DNA of 64,000 nucleotides from Volvariella volvacea V23 (lineage: Eukaryota; Basidiomycota; Agaricomycetes; Agaricales; Pluteaceae): the NCBI GenBank assembly GCA_000349905.1, contig KB722736.1, forward strand, positions 186,001 through 250,000, given 5' to 3'. This document shows positions 33,765 through 45,312 of this stretch, piece by piece; the first letter of the stretch is position 1; each line of letters opens with the position of its first letter. The notes under the pieces are model-generated. The model made no database searches. It was given only the letters and a program-made list of their open reading frames with translations, and was not told where the DNA came from. The translations under genes were made by a program, and so were the position numbers.

Positions 33765-36700
33765 TGTGAAGATGTGGAGATAGTTTGTTTAACTATAGAG
33801 AGCTGAATGAGATGCGATTTCGTGGATGAGAACACGATGAGGAAAACTGGGAATACGAACGAGTGTTTTATAGCTTTTCGTCTAGCTTCATTCTCAAGAG
33901 TGACAGCACTGTCGTTTGCAATCCGTCACAGTTTTCTGTGAATATTAGTTCTGTAATTCCCATATAGTACGGCCGCCTAGATAAATGGAAGTTATGAAGT
34001 CCGTGAAGCGTCCTATGTGGTTCGCATTGGTACCCTTGATGCTGAATCGCTTCTGTGATCTCATAGACTTGATTTTGGATACTCACGCTGTGTCAGCCTG
34101 GGAGCATCAGTACTACATCAGGAGCAGTCCTAGAGCAAGCTATTGAAGCCGAAAATATGACAGTAAATTCTGAAACTTACCTGAAGTTATCATATCCCCA
34201 GTGGAGGCAGTATTCCTGTTACCAGAATCCCGAGAGTGAAAACGGAATAGTTCACTGAGCCGGATCTCTGGCACGATCAAGGGACTATGAAGTGCCGCCC
34301 ACAGTTCGAATCTCTCCTCTCTGCCGTCGTGACGTATCGTAGATCTTGATACTACCCTGTGAGACGACTGGCTGACCAGATTGATTAGAGGACGGTGACA
34401 ACTCGGTACCGAATCCAATTATTTAATAGAAATGAAACTCAGCGAAGATGCCGGTTCGAGGTGGATTATCGGCCGAGAGTGATACAACCTTATTAATTCG
34501 TCGATGATAAAGGACTCCATGAACGGTACCAAGATTCCTAAATGCTGTGGTCGGGGTTATCCGTGTGAGTGTACCAGAACCTTGTCGATATTAAGGCAAA
34601 CTAAGACAGAAACATTGAAGGGCCGAATTGACAATCAGCGATCGTCCTAACGAATGACAGACACGGGTCATGAAGAGCATAACTCAATTCCGGAAAAGTA
34701 GAAGATCAAGAACCCACCTGGTTAATTCTCAAGGCCGCGCGAAGAAACAAACGTCACCACAAGATGGAAGCCTGGACAACTTTGTCAGTCACATGGAAAA
34801 ACCCGGAGTTCTAGCCATCAAACATTTGTCTAAGCCTCACGGTCAATGAAAAATCCACTGACGAAGAAGGACAATGCAACCTTATCTCTTCAGAGCTATG
34901 CCCACAACCGGCTTGCCCTTCATTTTTCCAGGAAAGTTTGGCCCTTTTTTGCTTGGGCACAGCTCCATTTCAGCTGGTGAGCTATCGTATCTCTACGTCT
35001 ATATTCACCCTGCACAAATTAATCTAGGGAGTCACAGAACACCCTCACGACGGCTTAAGTCCGATCCTCAAAGCAAAGCAAATATGACGCTTACCAACCA
35101 GTACTAGATTCGGTTCTTTTACAACCACGATTTCCTTCGGCTCTCGCCGAGCCTTTCAAACCTTGTATCCTCGTAGCGTGAAGGTTGATGGTGCTGTCAA
35201 GGAGCTGAGGAGGAGCACGGCAATATTGCAACAAAGCGGTTCTAGGCCTCGGGGTTTGCCATCTTCCGTGCCACTAGATGATCTTCCCTTCCTAATTTGG
35301 ATATAGGTGATTCCGAAGACCAGTAAGCCACCGTATCAGCTACAATGCCGTCGGTACCGTTCTCATTGGCTTAATTGATATAGAATCTTCAGGGAATGGA
35401 GAAACAAAGGACCAAATGCAGATAGGACCGAGAATTCTCTCAGCCGATCACAGAGGGCTAGAATACTACAACATCCTATGGTGCAAGTTTCGCCCAAACC
35501 TTATCAGCAAATGTCCAACACACTCAAGTCGAGGTATGTACCATAAAGCGACCGCAGATGCACTACTACGTCGGTGAAAGTGGTAAGGCGGGACTCAGGC
35601 GACTTCGTAGTGTTCCAGAAGGCGGAGGTATCATACTTCCGCCTGGCATCATCACGGGCTATCTCAGGTTATCAAACCGCCACTTTTCCGTGGATATCAC
35701 GCACACTGCGGTACGTTGCTGTCATCGCCTCTGTCGGTTGATCAACGCTCGATTTTTTTTTCTGCAAGTTTGTGTTTGAACTATGTGCTATGTGCTATCT
35801 TGCAGTAACCTGAAGGGTATGTATTACGCAGTGAGTTTGTCCCTAGTATTATTCCGCATTGGAAGAGGGTAGGCGTACAATATGCTTACCAGTACCTCAC
35901 GGCATTGCTCGTCCCCCTGAGTGCATTTTATTGGATCTAGGGCTGCTGAGAGGCAAAATTGATCCTGAGATGCGTGAGTACCACGAGTCCTTGTGGAGTA
36001 AACTGTCATTATCAAGCATTTGCCGTTGACAGAGACTCAAGTTGTTGACTCCAATGCCATTGTCAAATCCTCAGAATCGAGAAAGACAACCAGCCAGATT
36101 TGGTAAAACACATGGAGGAAGACAACGGACATTAGCAAGGCCCTTGATAACCCCACCCACGCCATGCTTTCCCTCTAGAGTATTGAAAAAGAAAGACCGC
36201 AAACATAGTAAGATTCATCTATCTGGATTGCGCTTACTATACCACAGGCTATCACATATTCTCCTCTTTGTGTATATTAAATATTTTCCGCCGACATTTC
36301 TCACGAAACCACTGGCACTGGTGGAACATGGAAATCTTTCCTCCACGTAAAACAGAACTCATTGTCTCGGACATGGCCACTTAGAGCTCAGCACAGTATG
36401 CCGTCTTTCCCGGCTCAAAATGTCTTCTGGTGCTGTGATTGACCTCGTGAACGAGTCATATATTCGCGTGGAGCGTGCGTCAGGTTTACCTCGGACTTAT
36501 TAACCAGTTCCCCAACCCCGCTTTCAAAATACGGCCGCCATGGCTGTCCATTTGTCTGCACGAAATGCACCGTTAGAATGGAGGGCGGTATATACTGAGT
36601 TGACACGGGTAAACGAGCACTCGTGGACGGAGCTTAAAGACAACCAGTCTTGGCCTTTGTGCTCGACACTGAATCTAGATAAATTCGAAAAATATTCATC

Positions 36701-37054
36701 ACAAATGCAAGATATGATGAATTCACTTTCTGCTGTTCCTCAATCTCGGGGTAATGACCTCGTGTAGTTTTATCAACTCGGAATTTCTCAGAAGAAAGAC
36801 GAGCTCAAAGGATGAGGGAAACGTACTTCCTAATCAATTACTACCGCTTCGAGATGCAATATATGCGGAAGAGGTATCATCCTGGTACATGAGAACAAAA
36901 ACGCCTTTCACGTCTACATGAACGGGAGCCGAATAATGCAAAGCCGTTATCATGGCACACTTGCCTTCTACCACCTGACAGACACCTGATACAGTCGTAT
37001 AGCTCGGATTAACCTCCTGTAATCCCAGGTTTCACTCAAACTTCCGTTGGATGC
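33765..37054. other. 3.3-kb region without a recognised gene
   Basis: It holds the upstream region of the pore-former-like gene. Short frames on both strands (for example 33868-34086, 34140-34418, 36042-36350) have no known domain and no convincing splice chain. Confidence 0.45.
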
Positions 37055-37210
37055 TGGCTCGCGGACCACGAGCTGGTGGAAGTGCTTCACTCTACCCAGC
37101 CACCAGAGAGGGTCAGGAAGTTTTCATACGGCGTAGCCGGCATGTACGACACATGGCGAGTAGCCAGCTTGATATAACCCTTTGCTGTCTTTAGCGTACC
37201 TCTTCAGCTT
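37055..37210 (+). repeat. repeat segment X, copy 1
   Basis: It matches 52005-52170 in direct orientation (shared CACTCTACCCAGCCAC, TTTTCATACGGC and CTTCAGCT words) at roughly 75-80% by eye. It abuts segment Y. Confidence 0.75.
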
Positions 37211-37214
37211 GACA

Positions 37215-38165
37215 CAGGGTGGATGAGCATATAGCGTGACAAAGCGAAAGAGCTGCATCTGTCCCAAGCAGGATAAACCTTTCAAGATTGGGCCACAGGG
37301 CTAACGAACCAGGTCAGATTCAGCGAGAGTGCATCTGTCATGCTCACCAGGCGAATCCGCACTACACGTTCGGCTGCAACACCTCAAAGTGACACACTCT
37401 CTTTGAACCACGGACATGGACAAACCTACTCCAGCTGTTCATCAGCTTTACGGTTCGCAGGTATGGTGGGATGAAAGATGCTGCTTCCGGTGGCAGGCCT
37501 CAAATTGCCCTTCGGATAACTTTGGTTGTCGTCCTTCCCCATCCCCATTCCCCTTCTCCGTAACGCAAAGCTTGGAGCAGCGGGGAATAGGGTGATTCAG
37601 CATAACGCTGCTACCTCTTCCCCTCCCTCGGTTCCTTTCGCCCCACCTTTTCTTACCCCCTTCCAATCCACCCACATAACCTGTCGTTGTTCTCACTGTA
37701 GCGCTCCATCAAGCCGTCTGATACAGTGGACAAGTTACATTCTATGCATCCCAAATGAGCGAAAGTACTCAACCCACGTAGTCGGCCAGTGCAACAGTCG
37801 GAACTCGCACCCTCGTCTGGTCAATGCCACCGCTCAAGCTGCACCTTCCGTCCAGACTGGCATACTGTCTCGTGCTTCACAAATTCTGCACCCTTATCTT
37901 CGTCTATTCACCTTCTCTCGCCGCATTTCTTGCTATGGCACGTTGCTGAAAACAAATCAACTTTACAGGTCCTTCCCATGTTCGCAGGCGACTGGCCTCT
38001 CTAGGGATGCTCGAGCACGTTCCAAAGGGATCTAATGAGGGGTCTGCCCTTTTGCAAGTCCTTGATTTAGTAGACCCCAGATTGCTCTACGGCGAGGCAC
38101 GAGAAACTAAGCACGCCTCGTAGGCCTAACAGCACGGCGTCGTGCCGCCTATCCTGGGTTAAACT
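37215..38165 (+). repeat. repeat segment Y, copy 1
   Basis: Its reverse complement matches 51173-52003 along most of its length (for example CGACGAGGCGTG-type words near 38110 against 51215, and GACAGATGCACTCTCG near 37338 against 51901). It contains frames such as 37526-38035 but no recognisable protein. It may be a diverged mobile element or old segmental duplication. Confidence 0.75.
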
Positions 38166-39142
38166 AACGAGTTATTTGCCCGCACCAGTCGAGGCACCGA
38201 AAGGCAGGACACCTCACGCAAAGACGGCGCGCGTCGCTTGAAGCTGCCAGCAATAAAGGTGAAGTGTTCTGAAACGGCTTTCATTCTCCTCTGGTCAATC
38301 AATGCTAACCTATGTCGTCCCGGAACGCAGAGCATAAATTGCGAGGAGAAGCCAAGGGCAAAAAGCCAGAGACCGTCTTACCACGCGCATCGAGTCGGCG
38401 TTGTTGAGCAAATCGTTATGCGTCGATTTGGCGTCCTCCCTCCTGTTTCTGCAATGTCGGAGAGTGGCAGAGAAACGCTGCGGGGACAATTCCCGTCTCC
38501 TTACTTGTTTGAAGATTGAGGACTTGACGTACTGTTAGGCCGTCAACCGACCAGCAGCGCCAGTCTCCTGAGCGCACAGCGAAAGGCTCGACGACCGCGC
38601 GACAATATTTAGTGGCGACCGCCAAAAGGGTGTGCCCTCATGTGACCGCCAAGTCATCTGACTCACGCACCTGGTCCGTGCACCCCACCCCAGCCTATAT
38701 AACCGCAGCCCCAAGCATTCTGGTTCCCCATCTCTTGTGCTCGGGCATGTACTGTCGCCAGTGAGGTCTTTACCGAGGCACAGTCTTTTTGCTGATTGCA
38801 AATTACACATCCTGACACGTCTGTCGGTTTCGGCCCTCAGCAATTTTTGGAAACCCATTCACTTGTTTGGTTGGGATTTTTGGGCGCTGGTTCTTTCGGT
38901 GATTGCGATGTGCGCGTCGCAGGAGGGGAACCGCGCTGAGGTAGTTGGTTGTAGATTTTGCAATATATTAATTTTGCAACTCCTTTTTACTGAATTGAGA
39001 CGGATTCACACAAATGCAGTGACTTGAACTTTGAGGGCGATGACTGCGTACTGTGATCGGATGAAATGCTCAACTCCACTGGTCCTTGTCATCTTACACA
39101 CAAAAGCGCCAGTAATTTCCTGGCGACCGCCTATTCAGCCTA
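38166..39142. other. intergenic, probable promoter of the dehydrogenase gene
   Basis: A TATATAA box lies at 38696-38702, in a C-rich setting typical of fungal promoters, about 445 bp before the ATG at 39143. The frame 38737-39027 downstream of it is unrecognised and may be leader sequence. Confidence 0.5.
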
Positions 39143-40207
39143 ATGTACCTCAATGGCACCACACTCTGCACGTTCCTCTTTCTTTCCTTGATCACGCACA
39201 AGGTTCTCCGTCGTCGGCGTGCAAGAACGAACAAGATACCAAAACACGATGAAAGGGTGCTAGTGCTAGGTGCTACATCTGGCATAGGAAGAAGCATAGC
39301 TGTTGAATACGCTAAACGAGGCGCGAGAGTTTGTATCGTCGGGAGGAGGAAAGACAAGGTTGACGAGGTCATTGAGGAGTGTCGGTCTGCGAGTACCGGT
39401 GCGAATGGAGTGAGGATGTTGGGGATCCCAGGGGACTTTAGCAGTGCAGAGGATATGATAAGAGTTCGTGATGCGATAGAGAGAGGTGCGTTCGTGTGTG
39501 CCATGCAAGATATCGGTGTGCTAACGTGGGGATCGTGTAGAATGGAATGGGGTCGACACCATGATTGTCGCGGCTGGAGTATCAGCACTACGACCTCTGC
39601 TGTCTGTGGCTGGTGTTGAAGTTGCGGGCAACACGTTTTCGCCGTCTGAAGCCTCAAAGGAAGGGATTCAGCACACGGTGGATGTTGCCAATGCCGCTCT
39701 AAAAGGCAACTACATTGGACCACTAGTCTCCGCCGTTACATTCGTACGTCTTTCACTACACCTACGATAGCCGAACTGACACGCATCAAGATCCCGCTGC
39801 TCTCACAAACCTCCAAGTCGCCCTCCATCCTGCTCCTCTCCTCCCTCGCCTCCGTCATCCCAGCGCCCACCCGCTCCGTTTACGCCTCTACAAAGTCTTC
39901 CTCCCTTCTGTTGTACCAATCGCTCTCCATTGAGCACCCCACCATCAAGTTCACACACATCCTCCCCTCGACCGTCGAGGGCGACTTCCGGGCCTCGGCT
40001 GTGGACAGTGGACCCGTGAGGGAGGCGAACCCGAACCAACACGGGCTGAAGAGAGAGGCGGTGGCGAAGAGGTGTGTGAAGGCGGTAGACCAGGGGGAGA
40101 AGCTGGTGTTTATGCCGGCGACGATGAAGGTCGGGATGTGGTTGTACTGGGTGTGGCCAGCGTTTGTGGAGTGGCGGGCGAGGGTCAAGTACAACTTTGG
40201 TGCCTAG
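39143..40207 (+). CDS. short-chain dehydrogenase/reductase, membrane-anchored
   Basis: Three exons: 39143-39485, 39541-39743 and 39791-40207, giving 320 residues. The N-terminus has one hydrophobic segment (TLCTFLFLSLI) followed by a basic patch, suggesting an ER-type anchor. The Rossmann motif TGxxxGIG appears as GATSGIG at about 50-56. The NNAG-equivalent reads VAAG, and the catalytic YxxxK is YASTK after the SSLAS serine. The C-terminal part has another hydrophobic tract (VGMWLYWVWPAF). This pattern fits NADP(H)-dependent classical SDRs of the 11-beta-HSD/DHRS7 type; the substrate cannot be told. Introns are 55 and 47 nt with good GT..AG ends. No damage seen. It lies head-to-tail with the E2 gene 330 bp downstream. 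Confidence 0.85.
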
Positions 40208-40537
40208 CGAGCTCGTCGACGAGCGGGATGAACGTGCAGATGTAGATCAGGCCAAGTAATCTGAGCTCGGATTATCTTTGTTACATGTCGCTTCGATATT
40301 TGATTCGGTAATGAGAAGGAAAATAATTAGACTGGTGGACGTGATGCTCCGTCCGGGCAGTGGCCTTGGATCCGTGGATTCCATAAATTCTTCTCCCAGC
40401 CCAACTCCTAACCTTAGTCACTGGTTGTCCCTCTCCCTCTCCCCACATCGACCGCGACGGTGTCTTTTCTCTAATCTGCGTTTCCTGTCTGCATCTAGTC
40501 CCCACGTATCCTTATCTCGCGCATTCAAACTAGAGTG
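40208..40537. other. intergenic spacer between dehydrogenase and E2 genes
   Basis: 330 bp, pyrimidine-rich before the E2 start (about 40425-40450), as in many fungal promoters. No gene. Confidence 0.5.
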
Positions 40538-42414
40538 ATGCTCCTGACACGTCAAGTCGGTCGACTACTGCTCGGACGTCCGCAGCTCGTCTCGTACTTC
40601 CACACCACACCCGGAGCATGGGCAACCAGAAAAGTGATACAGCAGTTCAAGCTGGCTGATATTGGCGAAGGCATCACGGAGTGCGAGGTTATCAAGTGGT
40701 TCGTGGCGTTTCCCTGTGTCATCACGCTTTCCCTGTTCGTTCTCGACCCAGCCCCCCACACTCCATTTTTAACCACTTGCACGAATGCGCGCGTATTTCT
40801 CTGAAAAGGACGTATCGGACTAACTACAACGATTCTATGCCAACAGGAGCGTCAAACCGTCCTCGTCGATCCAGGCCTTCGACCCGCTCTGCGAAGTCCA
40901 AAGCGACAAAGCCAGCGTCGAAATCACAAGTCCCTTTGATGGCGTCGTAAAAGAACTGCTCGTCAAGGAGGGAGAGGTGGCAAAAGTCGGTTCCGGGCTT
41001 TGTCTTATCGAGGTGGAAGAGGAGGACGACGGTTCCGGCCCCAGTGTGGGTGCCGGCGTGGACACAACGACCCCACCTCCTTCTCCATCACCTCCTGCAC
41101 AAGCACACGCTCAGCCTCAACAAACGGAGCAACCAGCGACAGCTCCGACAGCAGACTCGCACCCCACACAAACGCCTGCCGCGCAAGCGCACCGTCGACC
41201 ACACCCGCTCGATCCCAACAACACGTCGCCAGCACCTCAGAGCCACGTTGACGTCTTGGCTGCACCCTCCGTCAGGCACTTTGCTCGTCAGAATGGAGTT
41301 GATTTGAGTCTGGTCGCGCCTGGGAGCGGGAAGGACGGGAGAGTCGAGAAGAAGGATGTCGAGGCGTTTTTGGCTGGTCAACGTGTGCCTTTGCAGGCTC
41401 AGACGGCTCCACAGGCTCAGGCTGCCCCTGCTGCACAGGTGCAGGCGCAGGATGTGGTTGTTGAACTTGGTAGGACGAGATACGGAATGTGGAAAGCTAT
41501 GACCAAGGTATGAAACTTTGCTGAGATCCGTTGCCCTGTTGCTCATGTGCGCTTTCTATTCTTATAGAGCCTAGAGATTCCCCACTTTGGGTAAGCATCT
41601 CTCCCTCTTACCAGTAGACGGCTCTGACTCCCATGCAGATACTCTACAACCCTAGATCTCACGGCATTGCACCAAATTCTTCCAACTCTCAACGCGCATA
41701 TACCCACCCACTACCTCCCTCCATCCCACCAGCCTTCCACAGCCGCAAACGTCGTAAACCCCTCCGCCCTCTACCCAGCCCCAACGCCAGCCCAAGTCGG
41801 ACCCTCGTACCAATTCACCAAACTCACCTACCTCCCGATCCTCCTCAAAACGCTCTCAAAAGCCATGATGGAATGGCCCCTATTCCGCTCCTCCATCACC
41901 CCCACGCCCACCCCCTCTTCTCCTGACGCACAACCACCCAAGCCGACGCTCACGATCCGGCCCAACACCGACATCAGCATCGCGCTCCAAACGCCCTCGG
42001 GCCTGTATACGCCCACGCTGCAGAGCGTCAACACCCAATCGATCTACGCCCTCTCCTCGCAGCTCAAGCACCTCTCCCACCTCGGCCGGCAGACGCCCTG
42101 CGGCCTCACTCTCGCCGAGATGCCCAAGCGCGGCGGGACGCTCACGGTCTCGAACGTGGGCGCGATCGGCGACGGCGACTTTGCGTCGCCCGTGCTCGTG
42201 CCCGGGGGCGGGGTGGCGATTGTGGCGATTGGGAGGGCCAAGTGGGTGTGGGATGTGAATCGGGGAGAGGGGCAGGGGGGAGAGGAGGTTCAAGGTGGGG
42301 ATCAGCTGGAGCGCGGATCATAGAGTTGTGGAGGGGGCCGAGTTGGCGGCGTTTGTGGAGTGCTGGAGGGGGTATGTGGAGAGCCCGCAGAGGATGGTTG
42401 CGGAGGGGATTTGA
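40538..42414 (+). CDS. branched-chain 2-oxoacid dehydrogenase E2 (dihydrolipoyl transacylase), with an apparent 1-nt frameshift
   Basis: Mitochondrial core of the branched-chain amino-acid degradation complex; it carries acyl groups on a lipoyl arm. Exons: 40538-40698, 40847-41507, 41568-41590 and 41639-42414. The N-terminus is a basic targeting peptide. The lipoyl domain opens [17 protein letters not shown], and the lipoylated Lys sits in [12 protein letters not shown] Pro/Ala/Gln-rich linker and a peripheral-subunit-binding domain ([18 protein letters not shown]) follow, then the catalytic domain with the active-site tract SADHRVVEG. The usual final Asp of HRxxDG is Glu. The end of the domain ([12 protein letters not shown] to the TGA at 42412) lies one frame away from the preceding [13 protein letters not shown] run of six G at 42275-42280 is the likely place of one extra base. 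Sequencing error or a real lesion are both possible. Confidence 0.85.
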
Positions 42415-42741
42415 GGGTAGTGGTGGGAGTTGATTAGGATAGGAGGGAGGAGTGCGTTTTTGGACGCTTGCGCGGGATGTGGGTCTTGTATCGCTACCGT
42501 ACGCGTGTATGCGTTGGATATGCCAGCCATGGTGCCCAGCGGTGAGGGGTTGCGCTACGCCTCATTCCCGGGTGCGGTTGGTGGGTGGGTGGGGTAGTAG
42601 TTGGTTATAAGATATAGTAATGAGCAGGATCAAAATGATGAGGATCTGTATGCACCTTTAAGTAAGATACATTGCATTGCACTTGAACTGATTTTATTGT
42701 ACGACTCTGATTCCGATCCTTTGCGAGCGTGGTGCGCACAG

Positions 42742-42799
42742 TCATCTGCATTCATTCAACCCTTACGCTCGCAGAGCCCGGAATGGCAACTTCCCCGTC
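42742..42799 (+). promoter_or_regulatory. conserved upstream block of copy 9
   Basis: The words TCATCTGCATTCATTCAACC, ACGCTCGCAG and GGAATGGCAACTTCCCCGT recur in the same order before copies 10 and 11, about 265-310 bp from the ATG. It is a candidate upstream activating region. Confidence 0.6.
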
Positions 42800-42973
42800 A
42801 CGATGGAGGGTAGGGTGCCAGCGTTAACCGAACCGACTTGGGATTAGATTCGCCTAGGACCCTGTCTTCATTACTACCTGCGTGCTGCCCCTGCCGAATT
42901 GTGCCTGTACCGAAGTTCTAGCCCCCCTGTCATGCAACCATGAATGCGCACTAGCGCGACGACCTTGTTCGAG

Positions 42974-42982
42974 TATTTAAAT
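42974..42982 (+). promoter_or_regulatory. TATA-like box of copy 9
   Basis: TATTTAAAT followed by GAAGGCGCT; identical in copy 11. It lies 109 bp before the ATG. Confidence 0.65.
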
Positions 42983-43090
42983 GAAGGCGCTGGGTGAAGG
43001 TTGGGCGTTTTTGCTCTCTGCCCTTAGCCGGCTTTTTGCTTTCCTAGGCCTATATATTCCATGCAGACCATCATTGCTACTACCCAGACT

Positions 43091-44906
43091 ATGGAACAGG
43101 GGAACATTGTGTTGACGTTAGTATCGCCAACCACTTGACTCGCTCTGGCTCACGCTGACGGCTTATCCCGTCTCGTCTCGTCTCGTCTCATTTCCTCGCT
43201 CGCAGTGCAGGTGCCATTGTTCGTGCTTCTCCCACACCCCCTTACACATGTCGTCGCCGTCGGTCCACGAGAATGTCGCTGAATCCTTTCGTGCAGTTGT
43301 TGGGGGCTACCCTCAGCTGGGGTCTCTACGGGTGCCTGGTGGTCCAGTTTTGTAAGTGCTAGAGCAATAGCGACGGCGATGAGCCTTTCTTTAGTCCCCG
43401 CGGTCCCTTTAGACGCTTATTACACCGCCCCTGCCCCTGCCGCTACCACCATTAATGCGCCGCCTAATGGCCCTAAGTGGCTCCTCTACACAAGTACGTC
43501 TATGACTTGAGCATGCGTTTAGACATTGGTCACACCCGTGCTCATACCCAAGACGGCAGTCGGCATCTTGGGCGTACTCGAGAGCGGCTATACAGTGATG
43601 ATGACCCACAGCGTTTGGGTGTACATTGTNNNNNNNNNNNNNNNNNNNNNNNNNNNNNNNNNNNNNNNNNNNNNNNNNNNNNNNNNNNNNNNNNNNNNNN
43701 NNNNNNNNNNNNNNNNNNNNNNNNNNNNNGGACTGGCACACAACCGCCGTGCTGCAGCACCCTCCTGGACCATGGACCTCTGCTGTATGTCCTACAATCA
43801 CGGGTCTAGGTGTGTTAGTGGCTTCTTGCTTCTGCTCTCGGTCTGTGGTTGAGATCTTTGACCACCCGCTTTTGGATCGTACGGGCTTGGACTTTGATTT
43901 GCAGTGGTGAGCATCGTCCAGATGCTGCTTGCTAGGTGAGTATCTCTTGTGGGTATTAGATGGGGGACTGATGGTGCTGTACTGGAAGGAGAATATGGTA
44001 TCTCTCCGAGATGTCATGGGTGTTGTGGAAGCGCCGCATTATAACTCTAGCGATTACTCTGGTAAGCAACATGCGGCCCACCGCAACTACTTTCTGTAGC
44101 TACAAAATCTTTCACCAGCTTGCTTTGACAGAAGGAATTCTGTGTCTTGTCGCTACATCCAAGGTCCCGAGTTCCTCCCTTCGAGCCTCTGAGCTTTGGA
44201 CATCCTACTGATGTTCAGTCCTGCCGTGATAAAGTTTCTTCAGGGCTTCAAGGGTCCACAAGAACTCCTCCATGGCTTCCATGCGCATCTGGTATCAACT
44301 TTTTTACACCCACCTATGGACAAGCATATCACTCACCACCAAGGAATAGGCATACTTGGCCCTTGGATTACTCTGCGATATCATCACCACATCCACCACG
44401 ATCCTCCTTGTGCGTCGTCATCCCCCCCCCATTTTTAGCACGTGCTCAGATCAACGATGTCACTAACAATTACCGCAGCTTTGGCGCGCCAGCGCCACAA
44501 TCACAGGCGCCCTGAAAAGCCTCGTAAACGAGATCATCTTTAGGGGCTTCGGTGCGGGCGTTGTGATCACCATAGCTGCCTTGGTGACGTTTCTCCTCTT
44601 TTTGTATAACCCGGTCAACCGCCCGGCTATGATTTTGTAAGCTATCCCTCTCTCCCCCCCCTCTCTCGATGTGAGAGGCGCTTTTTAGTCAATATCTCTG
44701 ACTTGGGACTTTGTTTTGCCTCTCCACTAGGATGTTCTCGATGACTAGACTGTAGGTTCCTAGTGCTTGATCTATTCTGCTTGGTATTCGGTACTAATAC
44801 CCTGATTGATGTTTTTTGGGGGGTTCGATCTGATATACGATGTTGTTGTAGGTACACGATGACTTTGCTGGCTTCGCTCAATGGCCGTGTAAGGAGCCGC
44901 CGGTAG
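43091..44906 (+). CDS. DUF6534-type multi-pass membrane protein, copy 9 (exon 5 interrupted by assembly gap)
   Basis: Complete 13-exon model: 43091-43116, 43206-43218, 43297-43351, 43413-43493, 43560-43809 (with the N run), then eight more exons to the TAG at 44904-44906. If the Ns stand for zero bases the product is 274 residues. Landmarks are MEQGNIVL, AGAI, LLGATLSWGLYGCLVVQF, GPKWLLYT, GILGVLESGYTVMMTHSVW, PGPWTSAVCPTITGL, VVSIVQMLLA, RRIWYLSEMSWVLWKRR, LALTEGILCLVATSK, FLQGFKGPQELLHGFHAHL, CDIITTSTTILL, LWRASATITGALKSLVNEII and LYTMTLLASLNGRVRSRR. Hydrophobicity suggests seven helices with a short basic cytoplasmic tail. Closest to copy 8 and then copy 11. Function unknown. Confidence 0.82.
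43630..43729. other. assembly gap (100 N)
   Basis: Exactly 100 Ns inside exon 5. The flanks ...TACATTGT and GGACTGG... join in frame as Y-I-V-D-W, just like copy 11 (HIVDQH) and copy 8 (YIVDLH). The real gap is therefore probably about zero bases and the 100 is a placeholder. Confidence 0.85.
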
Positions 44907-45291
44907 CTGTGTCCAACCATGGGAATATTTCGGTTGTTGGTACTTAATATATATGGATGAGTTAGCCTATCGTGTGTGTGTTGTGTGCGACCAGCAGCAG
45001 CAATACCATGTTGTTAATGAGCTGATATACGCAATTCGCATTCTGCAAACAAAAGGAGCACGATTTTGGGAGTCGTTCTATGCATCACCTGTCGATATCG
45101 AATGCCGGTGATCGTGATCAAGCCAATAATAAGGTCCTGAGCTCCGGCTTAAGAATTCGAGAGCAAGTACCCAACTAGGAATGCTGTCGCTGTCGTCACG
45201 GCCTCTCCAGGATGTTGTGAGCCTGCAACCTGGACACCGGGTTACTAGTCTAGCTGATTGCACGGCTAATGCGCTGTTAATATGAGTATAG

Positions 45292-45312
45292 GATGTACTC
45301 GATGAGCAGACT
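45292..45312 (+). pseudogene. orphan DUF6534-type exon 12
   Basis: A 21-nt exon encoding MYSMSRL is bounded by an AG acceptor and a GTAAGC donor, matching exon 12 of the family in size, phase and sequence. The 150 bp before it have only vague resemblance to exon 11, and no last exon follows. Remnant of a lost copy between copies 9 and 10. Confidence 0.5.

Larger units (their letters stand above)
42415..43090. other. intergenic, promoter of copy 9
   Basis: It contains the conserved block (42742-42799) and TATA-like box (42974-42982) of the downstream gene. Nothing else is recognised. Confidence 0.55.

Noticed and set aside
42241..42284. Short intron to explain the E2 frame change
   Set aside because: It would be only about 41 nt and would remove the WVWDVNRG tract that belongs to the protein; a 1-base indel in the G-run is simpler.
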